46,233 nucleotides of DNA from positions 1-46,233 of the forward strand of contig JAFRPG010000078.1 in the NCBI GenBank assembly GCA_017429265.1, read 5' to 3'. The position numbers were made by a program, and so were the translations under genes. Of the stretch, positions 35,647-43,785 are shown one piece after another. Position 1 is the stretch's first letter; the number at the start of each line of letters is the position of its first letter. This stretch comes from Clostridia bacterium (lineage in GTDB: Bacteria; Bacillota; Clostridia; Christensenellales; Aristaeellaceae). The notes below the pieces were generated by a model. The model was not told the origin of the DNA. It saw only the letters and a list, made by a program, of their open reading frames with translations, and did not search any database.

Positions 35647-36762
35647 TCAGCGTAGTCTTATCGGAAACTGCCAGAACGGAGTATAAGGTGTGGGTGTTAG
35701 TTTTCCGTTTGCATTCATAATTACGAACCATGCGATAGCCAGTAACAGCAGCCCGAACTTCAGCAAGACCTTGTTGTATTTATATCCCAGGGATTCAATC
35801 CCATACTGCATTACCAACGCGCTGGAAACCGAGAAATACGCCGCCACCCGGCTGAACATCAGCATATTGACCGCTGACAGCAACTGGAAAATGCTGTACA
35901 AAACCGCCCCGTGGCATAACAGATTCTTCAGCCTGATATTCTGTTCTTCCGAAAAGCCACGACATTGTAACCGATTATGCGATGATTTTCGAGTCAGCAG
36001 CCAAATACCGGCAACCGTCAGCACCACCAACACTAAGCGTAGAGGATTCGATGATTCTGTTCCATATCCCCCTCCGTATCCGCTATACATGACCATCTGT
36101 ATGATTGCAGTGACCTGACGGTTGAATACGATTATCAGCAGTGCAAACACCGAATATCCAAACAGTACATTCTTGTTGAATCGCCGCCCTGAAAGAAAAT
36201 ATAAGGGAAGCGTAACAATAGCTGACGAATGAAATCCTATTGCGATCAAGACGGTGAGCAGGAACCACCATGGCTTTTTCTTTACTGCATAGCGCCAAGA
36301 AAGCATAGTGATGGCAATTGCAATATGTTGGCGGGTATAGTTATTTGCGGAGAAATAACCTCCGATGCAGTAATACAGGATGACTGCCAGGAAAACGTCT
36401 GGTGAATAGGTCCTGTCGATATAGAGTGTGCATCCTACGATAAAGAAAGCCGTTACAAAGAAATACGCTTGCGGATCCGGAAACAGAGTTACAAGCAGTT
36501 TGCGTGCTACCGAATGCAGCAGCTCATCGTTGAAAGTAAGCGTACTGGACCACGGAATATGCATTGCATTGTATGCATGCATATAGTTTCTGTATATATC
36601 GCTTCGAGGGCTGTAAGCCTCATAACGAAATGCAGACAGCAGTGACAGTATAAGGAATGTTACAATCAGAAAGAATTTCTCACCGCTGCTTCGTTTGAAT
36701 CCGGAGTATCTGCCTACAACCGCCGAAAACAAAATGCAGAATAACACAATGCTGTATAACAC
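35647..36762 (-). CDS. EpsG-family polysaccharide polymerase (Wzy)
   Basis: 371 residues from GTG 36762, behind AGGACGGA, with about ten membrane helices. The EpsG signature is the loop after helix two, SAFRYEAYSPRSDIYRNYMH, and later GGYFSANNYTRQHIAIAITM, followed by FHSSAIVTLPLYFL. It joins repeat units on the outer face of the membrane, so its specificity sets the glycosidic linkage between repeats. AT-rich like the GT2 gene after it, as expected of the most variable genes in such loci. It is separated from the GT4 gene by 79 bases, the largest gap in the cluster. Confidence 0.85.
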   Translation of the reverse strand: MLYSIVLFCILFSAVVGRYSGFKRSSGEKFFLIVTFLILSLLSAFRYEAYSPRSDIYRNYMHAYNAMHIPWSSTLTFNDELLHSVARKLLVTLFPDPQAYFFVTAFFIVGCTLYIDRTYSPDVFLAVILYYCIGGYFSANNYTRQHIAIAITMLSWRYAVKKKPWWFLLTVLIAIGFHSSAIVTLPLYFLSGRRFNKNVLFGYSVFALLIIVFNRQVTAIIQMVMYSGYGGGYGTESSNPLRLVLVVLTVAGIWLLTRKSSHNRLQCRGFSEEQNIRLKNLLCHGAVLYSIFQLLSAVNMLMFSRVAAYFSVSSALVMQYGIESLGYKYNKVLLKFGLLLLAIAWFVIMNANGKLTPTPYTPFWQFPIRLR

Positions 36763-36841
36763 GCCTGTTCCGTCCTTTGCTTGGCATGGTCATTTCTTAG
36801 GATGCCTGTTTCGTCCCGCAAATCATCAAATCAGGTTTCTG

Positions 36842-37948
36842 TCAATGCTTTCCCGCCTTCCTCACTTCATCCAGATAGGCATCCACCACGATGCGGCGGT
36901 CGAACTCACGCTCGACCTTCGCGCGCCCCGACAGGCCCATCTCGCGGCGCTTTTCCGCGGGCAGGGTCAGGAAATCCTCCACCGCGCGAACCAGGTCGGC
37001 GCTGTCCTTCGGGCGGATCACATACCCGTTGACCCCGTTTTCGATGATCTCCCGGCGTCCGGGCAGATCGGTTGTGACAGCCGGACGGCCGCTGGCGCAG
37101 GATTCGAGAAGGACATTGGACATTCCCTCCGGATAATAGGAGGGGTGCAGTACGCAGCTGACCACGCGGTAGATGTCGGACATGGGGTCGACCCGGCCGT
37201 GGTACAGCACGACGCCCTGCTTTTCGAGCGCATGCACGCGTTCCATGTTCGGCTCCCACTCGGCTTCCGGCATACCGCAGATATGAAAGACCGTGTCCGG
37301 ATGCTTCGCATGGATCTGCTCGGCGGCATCCAGGTACAGGTCAATGCCCTTCTGCTTCATCATGCGGCCCACATAGGTGAACTCGGTCTTCTCCCCCTCC
37401 GGCCAGGGCAGGACGGTGAATTTCCGCAGGTTGACGCCGGATCCCGGGATCAGCGTGGCCACGGAGGGATTCACGATGTGCAGGCGGTTGACAAAGGCGT
37501 CGAAGTCGCTCCGGTTCTGGAAGAAGACGCGCTGGGCTTTGCGCAGGCCGCGCTTGTACAGGGCCAGCGTCACCTTATTGATCAGGCCTTTCCCGGTCGC
37601 CGCCGTGCCCAGACCGGTCACATTCGCGACAAATGGCACTTTCCGGCTGGCGCAGGCCATGCCGCCGTAGGCGTTCGGCTTGATCGTGTAGGTGAGCGCC
37701 ACATCGGGCTTCAGATCGTCCAGGAGTTTTTTGTAGAAGCGGAGGGTCTGCAGTTCTTTGATCGGGTTCATCCCGTGCCGGTTGAAATTGCAGGGGATAA
37801 AGCTGCAGCCCATCGCCTTGAGCTCGTCCACATACCGGCCCTCGGGCAGGCAGACATACACCTCGTGCGATTTGACCAGTTCTTCGATCAGTTCGTGGCG
37901 GAAATTGTACAGGCCGGCTCCGTTGTTGGCCAGGAACAGGATTTTCAT
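36842..37948 (-). CDS. Family 4 glycosyltransferase
   Basis: 368 residues from ATG 37948 behind GGGAGG. GT-B fold: KILFLANNGAGLYNFRHELI at the N-terminus, TYTIKPNAYGGMACASRKVP, FTYVGRMMKQKGIDLYLDAA at the start of the C-terminal domain, and HPSYYPEGMSNVLLESCASG with the EX7E donor-binding Glu pair. The closest pattern is PglA/WbpX-like retaining transferases that add GalNAc or similar to a bacillosamine-type first sugar (the TIKPNxYGG motif is typical). This agrees with the PglC/PglE/PglF-like genes upstream. It lies 14 bases after an ATP-grasp gene. Confidence 0.88.
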   Translation of the reverse strand: MKILFLANNGAGLYNFRHELIEELVKSHEVYVCLPEGRYVDELKAMGCSFIPCNFNRHGMNPIKELQTLRFYKKLLDDLKPDVALTYTIKPNAYGGMACASRKVPFVANVTGLGTAATGKGLINKVTLALYKRGLRKAQRVFFQNRSDFDAFVNRLHIVNPSVATLIPGSGVNLRKFTVLPWPEGEKTEFTYVGRMMKQKGIDLYLDAAEQIHAKHPDTVFHICGMPEAEWEPNMERVHALEKQGVVLYHGRVDPMSDIYRVVSCVLHPSYYPEGMSNVLLESCASGRPAVTTDLPGRREIIENGVNGYVIRPKDSADLVRAVEDFLTLPAEKRREMGLSGRAKVEREFDRRIVVDAYLDEVRKAGKH

Positions 37949-37962
37949 GCGTCCGCCTCCCG

Positions 37963-39051
37963 TCAGTCTGCGTCGATCCTGCGGCATGGATCGTCAAAGA
38001 TCGCTTCGCTCTCAAGGACGATCGGCTCCGTGTCGACGTCCCGGAGGAAAATGTAGGGCTTGTCGTACTGATGATAGGGATCGCGCGCGACGCGGTCCGC
38101 GTTGCCGTCCTCCATGATGCGGATCGTATCCTCGATCAGGTCGAAGCCCACATGCGCCATCACGCCGGTATAGGCCATGTGGCGGATGTTGACCTCGGTG
38201 ACCTTCAGGTTCCCCTCCGAATCCTCCTTCAGGTCGAAGGACAGGATGCCGTGGGCGCGAACGTCCAGCTGCTTTTCCAGATACCTGATGCACCGGTCGC
38301 AGAACTCGTTGATCCGCCTGTCGCTGAGGAAGCGGCCCAAGTGCGTGTTGCCGGTCACGCGGGAGGGTGCGGCGTTCGCCATCACGTACTGCGCGCACTC
38401 CAGGGCCGCGCCCTTGACATACTCGCCGTCGTAGTAGAGCATCTGATTGGCGAGATGGCGGCCGCTGAGGAACTCGGAGACCGTGAACTCCGGGATCCCG
38501 CTGTTGATGAACAGCCAGCTGCGGTAACTGGCGATGTCGTCCAGGCGCAGGGAACCCAGGCCGCCCGTACCCTCAGTGGCGCGGATCCAGCACGGGAAGC
38601 CGATCTGCTCCGCCACGTCGTCGAAGCGCGGATCGGCCTGTGTGACCTTGATCGTCTTCGGGATGAACTCCGTCCCCCGGAGCAGGTGCGCCATGATCGC
38701 CTTGTCGCGCAGGGATTCGGAGAGGAGCCTGCAGCCCATGAAGACCGGGCAGGGGTAGGAACCGTGTTCCTCGTAGTACGCACCCCAGGCCACGATCTCG
38801 CTCTCCGGCTGGACAAAGGCGTAGTCCACCCCGCATTTTTCCACCAGGCGGATGATCGCCGGGAAGTAAGCCGGGTCATCGCAACGCGGCACCACATACC
38901 CCTCGTCGACCAGGCCGTTCATGTAGAAGCCCATGGCCATCTTGTCCACATCGCAGCCGATGATCCGGTAATCCGGGTGATTCTCCCTCACGATGCCCGC
39001 GATGGAGCGGGGAGTGAGTCCGCCGATGCCGGTGATCAGTATTGTCTTCAT
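37963..39051 (-). CDS. ATP-grasp ligase-like protein (copy A)
   Basis: 362 residues from ATG 39051, nine bases behind AAGGATGG. The N-terminal KTILITGIGGLTPRSIAGIV and GCDVDKMAMGFYMNGLVDEG resemble the carbamoyl-phosphate-synthase-type ATP-grasp group. IRATEGTGGLGSLRLDDIAS sits where the ATP-binding loop is expected, and ILSFDLKEDSEGNLKVTEVN, followed by IRHMAYTG, gives the metal-binding Asp, Glu and Asn. It probably forms an acyl phosphate and then an amide or ester. It is encoded 42 bases after a DegT-like gene, mirroring the pair at 30378-32539 though in reverse order. The two ATP-grasp proteins are not close copies of each other. Confidence 0.72.
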   Translation of the reverse strand: MKTILITGIGGLTPRSIAGIVRENHPDYRIIGCDVDKMAMGFYMNGLVDEGYVVPRCDDPAYFPAIIRLVEKCGVDYAFVQPESEIVAWGAYYEEHGSYPCPVFMGCRLLSESLRDKAIMAHLLRGTEFIPKTIKVTQADPRFDDVAEQIGFPCWIRATEGTGGLGSLRLDDIASYRSWLFINSGIPEFTVSEFLSGRHLANQMLYYDGEYVKGAALECAQYVMANAAPSRVTGNTHLGRFLSDRRINEFCDRCIRYLEKQLDVRAHGILSFDLKEDSEGNLKVTEVNIRHMAYTGVMAHVGFDLIEDTIRIMEDGNADRVARDPYHQYDKPYIFLRDVDTEPIVLESEAIFDDPCRRIDAD

Positions 39052-39093
39052 GCCATCCATCCTTACTGTACCGTTCTCATTGATATCCGGGTC

Positions 39094-40113
39094 TTACAGC
39101 AGGGCGCGGAGGGCGTCCGCCAGCCTGTCCATGTCCCCACATCCGCAGCGCTGGTCGCAGACCAGGGACAGTTCGGTGTCATACAGGTCCGAGTCGCAGT
39201 CCGCCTTCGGCCGCGGCCAGTGGATCGGGCAGTAGATCCCCTGCGCCGTCAGCGCGCCGCGGACCTCGTCGCGCCTGTTTGGGATCACGACCGGGACAAA
39301 CAGCGGACAGTCCATGTCCTCCTCCGGGAAGAGGAAGGTCACCCGGTCCGCGAGACGCTCGTAGAGGCGGTGCGCGTTGCGCCTGCGCGCCGCGCGCTGA
39401 GCGGGAATGTCCGCGCTCCGCAGGAAGTCCGCGGAGTTGCCGTCGATCGCGAGCCCTTCATAGTTCCCGGCCAGCCAGGCATTGCTCTGCCCGAAGCGGG
39501 TGAGGAAGGCCGGCTTGTCCGCTTCATCCGGGCGTTCCAGATAGCGCGTCTTCATCGCCATGGCCTCCGCCTTTTCCGCCGTGAAGGTCTCCGGAGGCGG
39601 TGTCTGCGGCTTGTGTGTGAGAACTCCGACCCGCGACGCGCACCATCCGCCGCAGAGGATGGGTTCCCACTTGCGCAGGCTGGCCACCAGGTACTGCGGC
39701 TGATCATGGGCCTGCGGTTCGGAGAGAAGGCTGTGCGTGATGTCCTCGATCACAATGCCGCCGCGGCGGATAAAGCCGCTCAGATCCGGCATCGGGGTGC
39801 GGAAACCAAAGTAATTGCACCACAGCAGGATGTCCGCGTCCGGGTGTTCCGGCAGGCCGATCCGCAGCCCGTCCTTCCCCGAAACGCCGTAGAAATCCAC
39901 ACGGATCCCGGCGCGGCGGAAAGGTTCCGCCATGGAGTCACAGCAGTAGGCCGGGAGGAGGGCTGTCCTCGCGTCCGGCAGTTCGGCCAGCACGGCGGCT
40001 ATGGCCGTCCGTCCGGAGAAGACCAGGGCGCTGTCCGCAGTTCCGGGAAAGGGCATGCCCGTGCCGTGCTCCGGCGGCATCCGGTGAAACTCGCTGCCGA
40101 TCTCCCGCGCCAT
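39094..40113 (-). CDS. DegT-like PLP-fold protein, ATP-grasp partner (copy A)
   Basis: 339 residues from ATG 40113 behind GGAGGAG. A short, diverged type I PLP fold: LVFSGRTAIAAVLAEL at 30-45, LPAYCCDSMAEPFRRAGI, VIEDITHSLL with Asp124, and VASLRKWEPILCGGW with candidate PLP Lys148. The motif order and length match the copy at 30378 (SGR-x-A, CDS, D-x-x, RK plus glycines), although overall similarity is low. With Asp and Lys retained, both could bind PLP. The target may be a keto sugar or an amino acid. It follows the phosphoglycosyltransferase gene by five bases. Confidence 0.68.
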   Translation of the reverse strand: MAREIGSEFHRMPPEHGTGMPFPGTADSALVFSGRTAIAAVLAELPDARTALLPAYCCDSMAEPFRRAGIRVDFYGVSGKDGLRIGLPEHPDADILLWCNYFGFRTPMPDLSGFIRRGGIVIEDITHSLLSEPQAHDQPQYLVASLRKWEPILCGGWCASRVGVLTHKPQTPPPETFTAEKAEAMAMKTRYLERPDEADKPAFLTRFGQSNAWLAGNYEGLAIDGNSADFLRSADIPAQRAARRRNAHRLYERLADRVTFLFPEEDMDCPLFVPVVIPNRRDEVRGALTAQGIYCPIHWPRPKADCDSDLYDTELSLVCDQRCGCGDMDRLADALRALL

Positions 40114-40118
40114 GGCAC

Positions 40119-40805
40119 TCACTCCTCCGGGCCGTTCTCGTACTCCGGCCTGATCCTGCCGTTTTCGTCCAGCCAGTCTCTGCGCATATCGAAGAGATTG
40201 CCCGGGTGCTGCTCGCCCTGGCCGATGCCGTCGCGCGCGATGACCTTTTTGACGGTCTGGAACACGATCCCGGCGTCAACGGCAAAGGTGATCTTCTTCA
40301 CATAGATCTGATCGTAGCGGAACTTTTCATCCCAGGAGATCGCGTTCCTGCCGTTGACCTGAGCCAGGCCGGTCAGGCCCGGCCGCACGTCGTGGCGGCG
40401 ATGCTCCGCCCGCGTGTAATATGGCAGATACTTGACGGACAGAGGCCTCGGGCCGACGATGCTCATGTCCCCTTTGAGGATGTTGAACAGCTCAGGCAGC
40501 TCATCCAGGGAGAGCGCACGGAGGATCCGGCCGAAACGGGTCAGACGCTCGGTGTCCGGAAGCAGCCTGCCGTCCTCGTCACGCTCATCGGTCATGGAGC
40601 GGAATTTGTACAGGCGGAAGGGTTTCTCATTCCGCCCTGGGCGTTCCGGCTTGTAGAAGACCGGCGAGCCGAGCTTCACGCGCACCAGCAGGGCCGTGAC
40701 CAGCAGCAGCGGAGAGAGAAGGATCAGCGCCAGCAGCGAGAGGAAGAAATCCAGCGGCCGCTTCACAAAGCGCTCATAAAAGCCGTAGGGGCGATGTCTG
40801 TTCAT
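40119..40805 (-). CDS. PglC-like phosphoglycosyltransferase (initiating sugar transferase)
   Basis: 228 residues, the short monotopic form. A basic N-terminus (MNRHRPYGFYERFVKRPLDF) precedes one re-entrant hydrophobic helix (FLSLLALILLSPLLLVTALL). The family signatures follow: PVFYKPERPGRNEKPFRLYK, then FRSMTDERD (catalytic Asp), LDELPELFNILKGDMSIVGP and RPLSVKYLPYY. It transfers a sugar 1-phosphate from UDP-sugar to undecaprenyl phosphate, starting the repeat unit. Length and neighbours favour a bacillosamine-type UDP-sugar as donor. GGTGGA precedes the ATG, nine bases after the aminotransferase gene. Confidence 0.9.
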   Translation of the reverse strand: MNRHRPYGFYERFVKRPLDFFLSLLALILLSPLLLVTALLVRVKLGSPVFYKPERPGRNEKPFRLYKFRSMTDERDEDGRLLPDTERLTRFGRILRALSLDELPELFNILKGDMSIVGPRPLSVKYLPYYTRAEHRRHDVRPGLTGLAQVNGRNAISWDEKFRYDQIYVKKITFAVDAGIVFQTVKKVIARDGIGQGEQHPGNLFDMRRDWLDENGRIRPEYENGPEE

Positions 40806-40814
40806 ATGTCCACC

Positions 40815-42149
40815 TCACCGAAAGCATCTCCTGATCACTTCGATCACCATGTCCTGCTGCTCCGGCGTCATCTTGTTATCGCTGGGCAGGCAGAGTCCGT
40901 GCTGATACAGCCACTTGCCGTTGTCCACCGCCGCGCCCTCGTCGATGTAGGCGTTGCTCCTTCCCCGGGCGATGCCCTGGGTGGTGATGAAGGCGTGGTT
41001 GCGGTAGATCGGCTGCATGTGCATCGGCTTCCAGATCGGGCGGCCCTCGGCGTTGAAGGCCATCATGGCGCCGAGGATCTCCGTCGGGCAGGACTTGCCG
41101 GGCTCGGTGACGTAGAGGGCCTCCTGCTCGCCGCGCACCTGCCGGCACATGGCGGCGGGGTCGATCAGCAGGCAGGAGAGCCAGTAGTTGGGCTCGGTGT
41201 CCTCCGGGATGGGGTTCATCGTCACCGGCAGGCCGCGCAGCCCTTCGCGGTAGCGCTCGTACACGGCCTTCTTCTGGGCGATGTGATCCTCCAGATAGGG
41301 CAGCTGGCCCCGGATGACGCCGGCGATGATGTTCGACATGCGGTAGTTGTAGCCGAGTTCCTCGTGCTGGTACCAGGCGGCGTTCTCACGGCTCTGAGTG
41401 GACCACTTGCGGATCTTGTGGGCGTCCTCCTTGGAATCGGTGAGGAACATGCCGCCCGCGGAGCCCGTGATGATCTTGTTGCCGTTAAACGAGATGATCG
41501 AGTAGTCCCCGAACATGCCGGTCTGCACACCCCGGAAGGTCGCGCCGAAGGACTCGGCCGCGTCCTCCACGATCAGGGCGCCGTGGCGGTCCGCGATGGC
41601 GCGGATCTCGTCACATCGGCCCGGCGTGCCGTAGAGGTGGGCGACCACGATCAGCCGGACCTCCGGGTAGATCTCAAAGGCCTTTTCGAGGGCCTCCGGC
41701 GACATGTTCCAGGAATCGAGCTCGGTGTCGATGAAGACTGCCTCGCCGCCCTCGTAGGCCACGGGGTTCACCGTGGCGTCAAAGGTGCAATCGGAGCAGA
41801 AGACCCTGTGGCCCGTCAGCGTGCCGACGTTGGCCGGCTGCGGGCCGTAGAGGCGCTCGCCGGCCAGGCGGATGGCCAGGTGCAGGGCGGCCGTGCCGGC
41901 GGACAGGCCCACGGCGTACTTCCGGCCGATCTTGCGGGCGGTAAGGCTTTCCACTTCGTCGATGTTCGCGCCGACCGTGGAGACCCAGTTGGTCTGGATC
42001 GCCTCGTCCACCCAGCGCTGCTCGTCCCCGTGCATGGTGGGCGAGGAGAGCCAGATCCTCGACGGTGACGGCCGGATGCCCTCAAAGCGGGGATCGCTGC
42101 GGTATTCCTCGCGCGTGGCCAGGAACGCTTTTGTTGTGTTTGCAGGCAT
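40815..42149 (-). CDS. PglE/DegT-type UDP-4-keto-sugar aminotransferase
   Basis: 444 residues from ATG 42149 behind GGGGGAG. Full-length DegT family: RIWLSSPTMHGDEQRWVDEA, VGLSAGTAALHLAIRLAGER, VFCSDCTFDATVNPVAYEGG, VEDAAESFGATFRG (Asp196) and IISFNGNKIITGSAGGM with PLP Lys225. The PTMHGDE start and length of about 440 are typical of UDP-2-acetamido-4-keto-trideoxyhexose transaminases in clostridial capsule loci. It would aminate the product of the CapD/PglF-like dehydratase at 43782, giving a 4-amino-2,4,6-trideoxy sugar, which the NeuD-like protein could acylate. Confidence 0.85.
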   Translation of the reverse strand: MPANTTKAFLATREEYRSDPRFEGIRPSPSRIWLSSPTMHGDEQRWVDEAIQTNWVSTVGANIDEVESLTARKIGRKYAVGLSAGTAALHLAIRLAGERLYGPQPANVGTLTGHRVFCSDCTFDATVNPVAYEGGEAVFIDTELDSWNMSPEALEKAFEIYPEVRLIVVAHLYGTPGRCDEIRAIADRHGALIVEDAAESFGATFRGVQTGMFGDYSIISFNGNKIITGSAGGMFLTDSKEDAHKIRKWSTQSRENAAWYQHEELGYNYRMSNIIAGVIRGQLPYLEDHIAQKKAVYERYREGLRGLPVTMNPIPEDTEPNYWLSCLLIDPAAMCRQVRGEQEALYVTEPGKSCPTEILGAMMAFNAEGRPIWKPMHMQPIYRNHAFITTQGIARGRSNAYIDEGAAVDNGKWLYQHGLCLPSDNKMTPEQQDMVIEVIRRCFR

Positions 42150-42171
42150 GTTATCGCTCCCCCGTCCTGTC

Positions 42172-43785
42172 TCAGAAATAGCTGACTTCCTCGCCGGTCT
42201 CCTCGCGGTGCTTCTGCATCCAGGCCTCGTACCCGGCAAAGGCTTCGCTGCGGTTCTCCTGCAGGTCGATGCGGACGTAGCCGCCTTCGGCGCACACGCC
42301 GGTGACCGTGTAGCGGTCGGTGAAGCTGACCAGGGCGTCCATGCCGCTGTCGTAGTGGGCGGTCTGTCCGTTGATGCGGATGCTGACGGGGCTCTTGATC
42401 ATCTCAAGCAGGCCGGTCAGGGGCAGGCGGCCCGTGAGATTGGACAGCGGGCCGGTGTAGTCCCGCAGGTCCAGGCCGAGCTTTTCGCAGATGCGCTTGA
42501 TGCCCTGCCTGTCCTCGGAGGAGAGGGAGGGGTCCGCGATGATCACCGCGCTGACCGCGTACCGGCCGATCGCCTCCTCGAGGCGGCCCGTGCCGGCAAG
42601 GATCGGGACGCCGTCCATCGCCTTGCCGTCGGAGGCGCTGCGGCTGTCGATGACGCAGGCCGGGCGGTAGACCGTGTCCTCCAGCTGGCGGACGGCGCGG
42701 CGGGCGATCTCCCCCGTGCCGACGACCATCACATTGACGGCGGGGAGCTTGCGGCTGGCGATCTTCTTCTTTTCCACCATCAGGAAACGGTAGGCGAAGC
42801 GGATGAGGACCACGAAGAGGAACTGCAGCACGGCGCCGATCACATAGTAGGTGATGGGCATCCGGTGCCAGAAGGACGACGCGACCTGGACCGCGGCGGT
42901 CGCCAGGGACGCGCAGATGATGCGGTTCATGTCGTTGATGCCCGCGTACCGCCACATGCCGTTGTACATCCGGAAGGCCGCGAACACGGCGATGCAGGCC
43001 AACGTGTAGAACGGGGCGATCTCGACGAAGTCGGTCAGATAGTGGGCGACGGTCTGCCGGAACACGCCGTTGACGTAGAAGCGGATCAGCAGCGCCAGGA
43101 AGTAGGCCGCGTTCACCGCGATCACATCCAGCAGCACGACCCAGATATCCCTGGACATGCCCTTCAGAACGGACATGATGCCCTTGTCAGACTTTTGCAT
43201 GTCGAGTCCTCCATTCTTGCTTTGCAGCGTTCCGATGTCGGTCTGCGCGCGCAGGCTCCGCCGGCCGAGGGTCAGCATCGCCATGCCGGTCAGGCAGCCC
43301 AGGCCGTTGTCGAGGACGTCATCCGTCTCGCACAGGCCCAGGCGGGTGAAGTACTGGATGATCTCCGTCAGGCAGGAGAGCGCCAGCGCGGTCAGCAGGG
43401 TGTACAGAAACGGGTGCCTCCGGAAGACCAGCGGCAGCAGGCACCCCAGCGGGACGTAGAGCATGACGTTCAGCATGATCTGCCGCGCCACGCCCAGGCG
43501 CGCGATCCGCAGCCCGCCGCGCACGGCGAAGGCCTCGCGGTAGCTCCACAGAGGGCGCAGGTCGATCTGCCGCCCGGGCGTCGGCGCCCGGAAGGCGAAG
43601 GTCAGGCCGGCGTAGACCAGCCCGTACCCGGCCAGCAGCGCCGCCAGCAGCAGCGTGCCGCGCGCGGTCCGCCCGCGCCTGCGGAAGCTGCTGTCCAGCG
43701 CCAGGGAGATGCCCCAGACCGCCAGCAGGATCGGGATCAGCGCGTAGAACGAGCTGCGCTGCGCCAGGGTCTGCTCCGGCATCAT
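42172..43785 (-). CDS. VanZ domain fused to a dehydratase-less CapD/PglF-like membrane protein
   Basis: 537 residues in one open frame. Residues 1-180 form a VanZ-like domain with about five helices (RQIMLNVMLYVPLGCLLPLV, then LTEIIQYFTRLGLCETDDVL, DNGLGCLTG). Residues 196-537 match the N-terminal half of CapD/PglF proteins: four helices (VLLDVIAVNAAYFLALLIRF, FRMYNGMWRYAG) and a CoA-binding-like Rossmann domain (NVMVVGTGEIARRAVRQLED). The SDR dehydratase domain is absent, so it cannot be the dehydratase. At the join, GGAGGACTCGAC precedes Met196 (43200), a perfect ribosome site and start. The second half can therefore be made alone; the first half has no stop. The ATG overlaps the preceding stop (ATGA). 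Confidence 0.8.
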   Translation of the reverse strand: MMPEQTLAQRSSFYALIPILLAVWGISLALDSSFRRRGRTARGTLLLAALLAGYGLVYAGLTFAFRAPTPGRQIDLRPLWSYREAFAVRGGLRIARLGVARQIMLNVMLYVPLGCLLPLVFRRHPFLYTLLTALALSCLTEIIQYFTRLGLCETDDVLDNGLGCLTGMAMLTLGRRSLRAQTDIGTLQSKNGGLDMQKSDKGIMSVLKGMSRDIWVVLLDVIAVNAAYFLALLIRFYVNGVFRQTVAHYLTDFVEIAPFYTLACIAVFAAFRMYNGMWRYAGINDMNRIICASLATAAVQVASSFWHRMPITYYVIGAVLQFLFVVLIRFAYRFLMVEKKKIASRKLPAVNVMVVGTGEIARRAVRQLEDTVYRPACVIDSRSASDGKAMDGVPILAGTGRLEEAIGRYAVSAVIIADPSLSSEDRQGIKRICEKLGLDLRDYTGPLSNLTGRLPLTGLLEMIKSPVSIRINGQTAHYDSGMDALVSFTDRYTVTGVCAEGGYVRIDLQENRSEAFAGYEAWMQKHREETGEEVSYF

